Shown in pieces: positions 1 through 5,330 of a stretch of 8,446 nucleotides of DNA (position 1 is the stretch's first letter; each line of letters begins with the position of its first letter). The position numbers and the translations under genes were made by a program. The stretch comes from CAZTZY01 sp964617765. Lineage in GTDB: Bacteria > Pseudomonadota > Gammaproteobacteria > Pseudomonadales > DT-91. The notes below the pieces were generated by a model. The model was not told the origin of the DNA. It made no database searches and saw nothing but the letters and a program-made list of their open reading frames with translations. Location: contig CAZTZY010000108.1 of NCBI GenBank assembly GCA_964617765.1, positions 1 through 8,446 on the forward strand, written 5' to 3'.

Positions 1-28
1 CTTTATTGTTATTAGCTAGAGCCATCCT

Positions 29-1831
29 GTGTCTGAATTATCCCATATCCGAAATTTCTCTATTATTGCCCATATTGACCATGGTAAATCTACTTTGGCT
101 GATCGTATTATCCAGATGTGCGGTGGTTTGGAAGCGCGTGAGATGGAGGCCCAAGTATTGGATTCCATGGATATCGAACGCGAGCGCGGCATCACTATCA
201 AATCACAAAGTGTGACACTCGATTACCATGCCAGAAATGGCGAAACCTATCATCTCAATTTCATTGATACTCCAGGACATGTCGATTTTGCCTATGAAGT
301 ATCACGCTCATTAGCCGCCTGCGAAGGTGCTTTGCTGGTTGTCGATGCTGCGCAAGGTGTGGAGGCGCAATCAGTCGCTAATTGTTATACCGCTATTGAG
401 CAAGGCGTAGAAGTGATGCCGGTGTTGAACAAAATGGATCTACCGCAGGCAGAACCCGAACGAGTTGCCCAGGAAATTGAAGACATCATTGGTATTAATG
501 CACTGGACGCTGTGCATTGCAGTGCAAAATCAGGGATGGGTGTGGAAGATGTTCTGGAACGTCTGGTACAGGAAATACCTCCACCAAAAGGTGATAGAGA
601 TGCACCATTACAAGCATTGATTATCGACTCCTGGTTTGATAATTATTTGGGCGTAGTTTCTCTGGTGCGTATTTTTAATGGGCGTTTGCATAAAAAAGAC
701 AAGATTGTGGCAAAAAGCTTGGGGAAATCGCATCAGGTTGATGCCGTGGGTATATTTACTCCAAAACGCAAGGAGCGTGATTTTCTGGAAGCCGGTGAAG
801 TGGGTTATGTGATTGCAGGCATCAAGGATATTCATGGGGCTCCTGTGGGAGATACGTTGACCCACGCCAAAGGTGAAGAGGAAGTGAGTGTTTTGCCAGG
901 CTTCAAAAGGGTACAGCCAAAAGTGTATGCCGGCATGTTTACGGTTTCTTCTGATGACTATGAAGATTTTCGCGATGCCTTGGCAAAACTCTCATTGAAT
1001 GATGCTTCCCTTTTTTATGAGCCAGAAGTATCTGATGCATTAGGCTTCGGCTTTCGATGTGGGTTTCTGGGTTTGCTGCATATGGAAATCGTTCAGGAGC
1101 GACTTGAGCGTGAATACGATCTTGATCTTATCACTTCAGCCCCTACGGTTATTTACGAAATTGTCCTGAAAAATGGCGATATCGTGTATATCGATAGCCC
1201 CTCGAAAATGCCGGATTTATCGTTTATAGATGAAATGCGCGAGCCTATTGCACATGTACATATTCTGGTTCCGCATGAACATCTGGGTAACTGTATTACA
1301 TTGTGTACCAGTAAACGCGGTATCCAAAAAGATATGCAGTTTATGGGGAAACAGGTTTCACTCGTTTATGATATTCCTCTGGCTGAAGTGGTTCTCGATT
1401 TTTTTGACAGGTTAAAATCAGTGAGTCGTGGTTTTGCCTCGTTAGAGTACAGTTTTGATCGTTTTGAACCTGCTAATCTGGTAAAGCTGGATGTGCTTAT
1501 TAATGGCGATAAAGTGGATGCCCTTGCCTTGATTGTGCATAAAGATAATGCACAATCACGCGGACGCTTGTTAACTGAAAAAATGCAGGAATTAATTCCG
1601 CGCCAAATGTTTGATGTGGCTATTCAGGCAGCTATTGGTGGTCATATTATTGCCCGAAGCACAGTTAAAGCCTTGCGCAAAAACGTCACTGCGAAATGTT
1701 ATGGTGGTGATATTTCACGGAAGAAAAAATTATTGCAGAAACAAAAGGAAGGTAAAAAAAGAATGAAGCAAGTGGGTAATGTTGAAGTTCCTCAATCGGC
1801 ATTTTTGGCTGTACTTAAATTAGAGACCTGA
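29..1831 (+). CDS. lepA: Elongation factor 4 (LepA), ribosome-associated translation GTPase
   Basis: LepA/EF4 is a cytoplasmic GTPase of the EF-G family that binds ribosomes and has been linked to back-translocation and to 30S biogenesis or initiation. The G motifs are intact: G1 AHIDHGKS at residues 14-21, switch I RERGITIK at 51-58, G3 DTPGH at 80-84, G4 NKMD at 134-137 and G5 SAK at 165-167. EF-G-like domains follow, then the LepA-specific basic C-terminus with the KKKLLQKQKEGKKRMK segment near residue 570. At 600 residues it is full length for the family. The start is GTG: an in-frame TAG at 17-19 excludes an earlier start, and GAG at 19-21 gives a 7-nt Shine-Dalgarno spacing. It is the first gene of the tight cluster, two bases before lepB, which matches the classical lepA-lepB pairing. 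A perfect inverted repeat lies within the gene at 1530-1558. Confidence 0.98.
   Translation: MSELSHIRNFSIIAHIDHGKSTLADRIIQMCGGLEAREMEAQVLDSMDIERERGITIKSQSVTLDYHARNGETYHLNFIDTPGHVDFAYEVSRSLAACEGALLVVDAAQGVEAQSVANCYTAIEQGVEVMPVLNKMDLPQAEPERVAQEIEDIIGINALDAVHCSAKSGMGVEDVLERLVQEIPPPKGDRDAPLQALIIDSWFDNYLGVVSLVRIFNGRLHKKDKIVAKSLGKSHQVDAVGIFTPKRKERDFLEAGEVGYVIAGIKDIHGAPVGDTLTHAKGEEEVSVLPGFKRVQPKVYAGMFTVSSDDYEDFRDALAKLSLNDASLFYEPEVSDALGFGFRCGFLGLLHMEIVQERLEREYDLDLITSAPTVIYEIVLKNGDIVYIDSPSKMPDLSFIDEMREPIAHVHILVPHEHLGNCITLCTSKRGIQKDMQFMGKQVSLVYDIPLAEVVLDFFDRLKSVSRGFASLEYSFDRFEPANLVKLDVLINGDKVDALALIVHKDNAQSRGRLLTEKMQELIPRQMFDVAIQAAIGGHIIARSTVKALRKNVTAKCYGGDISRKKKLLQKQKEGKKRMKQVGNVEVPQSAFLAVLKLET
1530..1558 (+). 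repeat. Perfect 11-bp inverted repeat (7-nt loop) inside lepA
   Basis: The left arm 1530-1540 (TGATTGTGCAT) and right arm 1548-1558 (ATGCACAATCA) are exact reverse complements around the loop AAAGATA. In RNA this would form an uninterrupted 11-bp stem. It lies over the conserved LepA segment LIVHKDNAQSRGR, so part of the sequence is fixed by protein conservation, but the pairing also uses third codon positions. There is no T-run after it, so it is not an intrinsic terminator. Its function is unknown. It could be an mRNA processing site or a translation pause, or it could be chance. Confidence 0.6.
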
Positions 1832-1833
1832 TA

Positions 1834-2667
1834 ATGGATATTGATTTGCCTTTAGTGCTGGTTTGTTTGTCTTTCGCAGGGATCATTATCTGGTTATTCG
1901 ATTTGATATTCCTAAAGCCGAAGCGTATTGAAAAGGTGCTGCAGTTGCAGCAAGTTTATACACAGTGGAATACAACGGGTTCAGACGATGAAAGCCAGTA
2001 TTTGCAGCAATTACCGAATGCTCAGGAAGAGCATGCCATTATCCGGGAAACCAAATCGTTATTACCCATCATTATTATCGTGTTGGTGGTGCGGTCATTT
2101 CTTGTTGAGCCTTTTCAGATTCCGTCATCATCCATGGAGCCAACGCTGGATGTCGGTGATTTTATTTTAGTTAATAAATATACCTATGGTTTACGTTTAC
2201 CGGTTTTAGGTACTAAAGTAGTAAGTATTAATATGCCGGAAAGGGGGGATGTAATGGTTTTTTTCCCGCCCGGGGATTCACGTTATTTTATTAAACGTGT
2301 CATTGGATTACCTGGCGATGTTATTGAATATCACGATAAAGTATTAACTATTAATGGCAAAGAGCAGGCATTGGTTGCAGTGAAAGATGCACCGATGGAT
2401 TATGAGGAGCGTGATCTTTTTCAGGAAGATTTAAACGGGGTGAAACATGTTACATTTCATCAGCCTCGTCGATTGGCAGAGGATTTCCGTGTTACTGTTG
2501 AGCCCGGTCATTATTTCATGATGGGTGATAACAGGGATAATAGTAGTGATTCACGTTATTGGGGACAGGTTCCCGAAGAGCGTATAGTAGGTAAAGCGGT
2601 TGCAATCTGGATGCATTGGAAAGACTGGAAAAGCATTCCGAGTTTTTCCCGTGTAGGTAAAATTTAA
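1834..2667 (+). CDS. lepB: Signal peptidase I (leader peptidase)
   Basis: LepB is the inner-membrane serine protease that removes signal peptides from Sec- and Tat-exported proteins on the periplasmic side. Residues about 6-27 form a first membrane segment and 76-90 a second, with a cytoplasmic loop between them, as in the E. coli enzyme. The catalytic Ser100 lies in IPSSSMEPTL (96-105), the general-base Lys154 in RYFIKRVIGLPGD (150-162), and the conserved box GDNRDNSSDSR is at 231-241. All residues of the Ser/Lys dyad are present. At 277 residues it is somewhat shorter than the E. coli enzyme. The ATG start comes two bases after the lepA stop, with GAG (1823-1825) 8 nt upstream inside the end of lepA, which suggests translational coupling. 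The frame ends in TAA, followed by a further TAA triplet. Confidence 0.97.
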   Translation: MDIDLPLVLVCLSFAGIIIWLFDLIFLKPKRIEKVLQLQQVYTQWNTTGSDDESQYLQQLPNAQEEHAIIRETKSLLPIIIIVLVVRSFLVEPFQIPSSSMEPTLDVGDFILVNKYTYGLRLPVLGTKVVSINMPERGDVMVFFPPGDSRYFIKRVIGLPGDVIEYHDKVLTINGKEQALVAVKDAPMDYEERDLFQEDLNGVKHVTFHQPRRLAEDFRVTVEPGHYFMMGDNRDNSSDSRYWGQVPEERIVGKAVAIWMHWKDWKSIPSFSRVGKI

Positions 2668-2687
2668 TAATAAAAAGGTATAAAACT

Positions 2688-3044
2688 ATGTTTAATGTAA
2701 AACAAAGAGGTTTGTCACCTGTTGGTATATTGTTTGTTTCATGCGCATTTGCTTTTTTTGTAATGGCTGGACTCAAATTAGGTGAGCACTATATTGATTA
2801 CAATACTATTCGTGCGGTGTTTAAAGAAGTTGGGGATAGACCGGGAATCAAACAATTATCCACAGGTGCCAAGTATGATGAAATTTCGAAGGCATTAACT
2901 TTAAATAACATCAGGGAATGGAGTATACGGGACAATGCCTATTTCAGTAATGAGGCTATTGGATTTGCTTATGAGCAACGCATACATATGTTCGCTAACA
3001 TTGATGTCGTGCTGTCATTTGAATATGAGGCAGAGTTAGAGTAG
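2688..3044 (+). CDS. Small one-pass membrane protein, DUF4845 family
   Basis: This 118-residue protein has a short charged N-terminus (FNVKQRGLS), one hydrophobic segment at about residues 11-31 (PVGILFVSCAFAFFVMAGLK), and a soluble domain predicted to lie outside the cytoplasm. Its sequence and its place between lepB and rnc match the DUF4845 family of beta- and gammaproteobacteria. No catalytic motif is visible and the function is not known. The constant position next to signal peptidase I makes a role in the envelope possible, but that is inference. The start is ATG with AAAAGG at 2673-2678, nine bases upstream, the clearest Shine-Dalgarno in the cluster. The gene lies 20 bp after lepB and 5 bp before rnc. 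E. coli lacks this gene between lepB and rnc. Confidence 0.88.
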   Translation: MFNVKQRGLSPVGILFVSCAFAFFVMAGLKLGEHYIDYNTIRAVFKEVGDRPGIKQLSTGAKYDEISKALTLNNIREWSIRDNAYFSNEAIGFAYEQRIHMFANIDVVLSFEYEAELE

Positions 3045-3049
3045 TTATA

Positions 3050-3733
3050 TTGAATCAGTTAAATGATTTTTTGAAAAAATTGCACTATGAGTTTAATGAT
3101 AGTGCAATTTTACAGCAAGCAATTACACATCGCAGTTATTCTATAGATAATAATGAAAGGCTGGAATTTGTTGGAGATGCCGTTATTGATCTCCTTATTG
3201 CAGAAGCACTCTATAGTCAGTTTTCAGATAAGCCCGAGGGTGAGTTAAGTCGGTATCGTGCAGAGTTAGTACGCAGCTTTACGTTGGCAGAAATTGCCAG
3301 AGAGATTGGATTAAATAACGTCATTCGCTTGGGTGATGGAGAGCGAAAAAGTGGCGGGGCCGATCGGGAGTCTATTTTATCAGGTTCATTAGAGGCATTG
3401 TTTGGCGCCGTATATTTTGATGCAGGTATTGAACAGTGTAAGGAATTGGCTTTAAGATTTTTTGCCACGCGATTGCAAAATATTCAAAATGTCGCTGAAA
3501 AGAAAGATCCAAAAACCGCCTTGCAAGAACTTTTACAATCACAAAATAAATCCTTGCCGCAATATGAATTATTGAAAACGGAAGGAAAACACCACCATCA
3601 AACTTTTTATATCACCTGTTATGTATCAGCCTTTAATAATTCTGTTGAAGGTGCGGGTAGTTCAAAAAAAATTGCTGAAAGAAATGCAGCACAGCTGATG
3701 CTTGATTGGATCAGTAAAGAGAAAAAAATATGA
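3050..3733 (+). CDS. rnc: Ribonuclease III, with Gly at a conserved catalytic Asp position
   Basis: RNase III cleaves double-stranded RNA, maturing rRNA precursors and controlling some mRNAs. The 227-residue protein has an RNase III domain (about 1-150) with the signature NERLEFVGDAV at 35-45, carrying the acidic residues Glu36, Glu39 and Asp43, and the second acidic motif near 110-116. A double-stranded-RNA-binding domain follows at about 153-222 (DPKTALQELLQ, GKHHHQTF, GSSKKIAERNAA). The second motif reads SILSGSLEAL, where the family normally has SILAD..EA. Glu115 (E. coli Glu117) is kept, but the Asp equivalent to E. coli Asp114 is Gly112 (codon GGT, one base from GAT). The start is TTG: no in-frame ATG or GTG exists between the upstream in-frame TGA (3026-3028) and here, and GAG at 3039-3041 is 8 nt upstream. 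The gene overlaps era by four bases. Gene identity is certain; full catalytic activity is not. Confidence 0.96.
   Translation: MNQLNDFLKKLHYEFNDSAILQQAITHRSYSIDNNERLEFVGDAVIDLLIAEALYSQFSDKPEGELSRYRAELVRSFTLAEIAREIGLNNVIRLGDGERKSGGADRESILSGSLEALFGAVYFDAGIEQCKELALRFFATRLQNIQNVAEKKDPKTALQELLQSQNKSLPQYELLKTEGKHHHQTFYITCYVSAFNNSVEGAGSSKKIAERNAAQLMLDWISKEKKI
3076..3111 (+). repeat. Perfect 13-bp inverted repeat (10-nt loop) in the first codons of rnc
   Basis: The arms 3076-3088 (AAAATTGCACTAT) and 3099-3111 (ATAGTGCAATTTT) are exact reverse complements around GAGTTTAATG. The stem begins 26 nt after the TTG start and spans codons 9-21. By a rough equal-base estimate, a 13-bp perfect repeat with a loop of about ten bases or less is not expected once in a window this size, though AT-richness raises the odds. 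Two readings are possible: a translational control hairpin near the start codon, or a double-stranded site cut by RNase III itself. E. coli rnc is known to be autoregulated through a hairpin in its leader; the role here is inferred. Confidence 0.7.
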
Positions 3734-4617
3734 CAAAAAAATGTGGTTATGTAGCTGTGGTGGGTAGACCAAACGTTGGAAAGTCTACGTTGATCAATCA
3801 TATTTTAGGCCAAAAACTGAATATAACATCAAGAAAGCCGCAAACTACCCGTCATACATTGTTAGGCATTAAAACGGATGAAAATTGCCAGGCTATATAT
3901 GTTGACACACCGGGGATGCATAAATCACAAAAGAAAGCCTTGAATCGCATGATGAATCGTTCTGCTGAATCAGTAATCAGTGACGTTGATGTGTTAGTGT
4001 TTGTTGTGGATCGTTTTAAATGGACAGAAGAAGATGAGCATGTGTTGGAAAAGCTGAAATTTGCCACATGCCCGATTATTCTGGCGATTAATAAAGTTGA
4101 CCAAATTGAGGAAAAAGAAAAACTGCTTCCGTATATTCAGGAACTCTCGAAAAAATTAAAGTTCTCAGAGATAGTTCCTCTCTCTGCATTATTAGGTACA
4201 TCTGTCGATGTTTTGGAAAAAACCATTAAGGATAAACTGCCTGAAGCCAGTTATTTTTTTGATGAGGATCAGTTAACTGATAAGAGTGATCGTTTTTTGG
4301 CTGCTGAATTAATCCGGGAAAAAGTAATGCGCCAATTGGGTGATGAAATCCCTTACGCATCTACCGTTGAAATTGAACAGTTTAAGGAAGAGGAAAAGAT
4401 TATTCATATCAGTGCATTGATTCTGGTTGAGCGTGATAGTCAAAAATCTATCGTGATCGGCAAGGAAGGACAGCGATTAAAATTGATTGGTATGGAGGCG
4501 CGCAAAGATATTGAAGCACTTTTCCAGAAAAAAGTGATGTTGAAAATATGGGTTAAAGTAAAAAGCGGGTGGTCGGATGATGACAGGGCATTACGGAGTC
4601 TTGGCTATCAGGATTAG
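3730..4617 (+). CDS. era: GTPase Era, 30S ribosomal subunit assembly
   Basis: Era is an essential GTPase that binds the 3' end of 16S rRNA and helps 30S maturation, acting in the cytoplasm and at the inner membrane. The 295-residue protein shows G1 GRPNVGKS (12-19), the switch region with SRKPQTTRH (34-42), G3 DTPGM (59-63), G4 NKVD (121-124) and G5 SAL (152-154). A C-terminal KH domain has the RNA-binding loop VIGKEGQRLK (242-251) and the typical ending VKSGWSDD...LRSLGY. Length and motifs are normal. The ATG overlaps the rnc TGA as ATGA, the classical rnc-era coupling, and GAG at 3719-3721 lies 8 nt upstream. The junction is flanked by two runs of seven A (3722-3728 and 3735-3741). Confidence 0.98.
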   Translation: MTKKCGYVAVVGRPNVGKSTLINHILGQKLNITSRKPQTTRHTLLGIKTDENCQAIYVDTPGMHKSQKKALNRMMNRSAESVISDVDVLVFVVDRFKWTEEDEHVLEKLKFATCPIILAINKVDQIEEKEKLLPYIQELSKKLKFSEIVPLSALLGTSVDVLEKTIKDKLPEASYFFDEDQLTDKSDRFLAAELIREKVMRQLGDEIPYASTVEIEQFKEEEKIIHISALILVERDSQKSIVIGKEGQRLKLIGMEARKDIEALFQKKVMLKIWVKVKSGWSDDDRALRSLGYQD

Positions 4618-4622
4618 GTGAT

Positions 4623-5330
4623 ATGAGCACTCATGATCAAGCCTATATTATTTATACCGCACATTATCAGGAAAGTAGTGCTTTAGTAAAACTCCTCACT
4701 CGTCAACATGGCATTATTTCTGCGGTAGTCAGGGGCGTTCGCCAGTCTAACAAAAAATCCAATGGGCTTCGTGCTGCAGTGCAATTGGGTAATCTTGTGG
4801 AATGTCAGTGGAGTGGTAAAACTTCATTGAAAACTATCTACCAAGTTGAATTAGTGCAGTCAGCGGCACTTGATACCACGGAAAAATTTGTTTGTCTCAG
4901 CTATATACATGAATTATTGTTTTATTTCGTGCAGGAAGAATTTCATGTTGATAGTGTATTTGTTGATTATGCCGGGTTTATTGAGAAAATTCGTCTTGAT
5001 AATGTTGAATTGGCATTAAGAATATTTGAGTTTAATTTGCTTGAAAGTATGGGCTATGGAATCGATTTTAGCAGAGATGCAGAGATGGATATGCCAGTTA
5101 ATATTGAAAAAGAATATAAGGTCATCCCGGGCTTCGGTCTCAGTCTTGCTAATGGTTTTGATGAGCAGAGTTATTCAGGTTCAGATTTACTGTTAATTCA
5201 TCAAAAAGATTATTCCAATAGTTCATTGTTGTTGGTAGCCAAAAAGATCAGTCGTACTTTGCTAGAATATCATATGGACGGTAAGCCTATTAAAGCACGT
5301 CAGTTATACCGGGAGTTATTTAGTCAATAA
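4623..5330 (+). CDS. recO: DNA repair protein RecO
   Basis: RecO works with RecR (and RecF) to load RecA on SSB-coated single-stranded DNA and to anneal complementary strands in the RecFOR pathway. The 235-residue protein has the N-terminal OB-fold region (about 1-80: AYIIYTAHYQESSALVKLLT, then HGIISAVVRGVRQ), a helical middle with the conserved FNLLESMGYGIDF (136-148), and the C-terminal signature KPIKARQLYREL (221-232). There is no cysteine zinc cluster, as is usual in proteobacterial RecO. The start ATG is 5 bp after the era stop; AGG at 4616-4618 within the end of era is a close, modest Shine-Dalgarno. In many proteobacteria recO is followed by pdxJ, which is absent here. The last seven bases overlap the end of the convergent barA. 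Confidence 0.95.
   Translation: MSTHDQAYIIYTAHYQESSALVKLLTRQHGIISAVVRGVRQSNKKSNGLRAAVQLGNLVECQWSGKTSLKTIYQVELVQSAALDTTEKFVCLSYIHELLFYFVQEEFHVDSVFVDYAGFIEKIRLDNVELALRIFEFNLLESMGYGIDFSRDAEMDMPVNIEKEYKVIPGFGLSLANGFDEQSYSGSDLLLIHQKDYSNSSLLLVAKKISRTLLEYHMDGKPIKARQLYRELFSQ

Noticed and set aside
1..28. Possible end of an upstream gene (frame 2 reads FIVIS then TAG at 17-19)
   Set aside because: Five codons are too few to identify anything; a serine protease of the MucD type is sometimes upstream of lepA, but nothing here proves it.
608..865. An 85-codon minus-strand open frame inside lepA
   Set aside because: It is opposite the conserved EF4 core, with no ribosome binding site and no recognisable product; a chance antisense frame.
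1588..1599. Perfect 12-bp palindrome GGAATTAATTCC in lepA
   Set aside because: About two 12-bp palindromes are expected by chance in a window of this length, and it has no loop to form a useful hairpin.
1937..1952. TGCTGCA-GT-TGCAGCA dyad near the start of lepB
   Set aside because: It is a 7-bp repeat from repeated Leu and Gln codons (LQLQQ) and is within chance expectation.
3099..3115. The right arm of the rnc hairpin ends in TTTT, so it might be an intrinsic terminator
   Set aside because: The T-run is only four bases, the stem is AT-rich, and it sits inside an intact essential-type gene. Termination here would remove rnc, era and recO.
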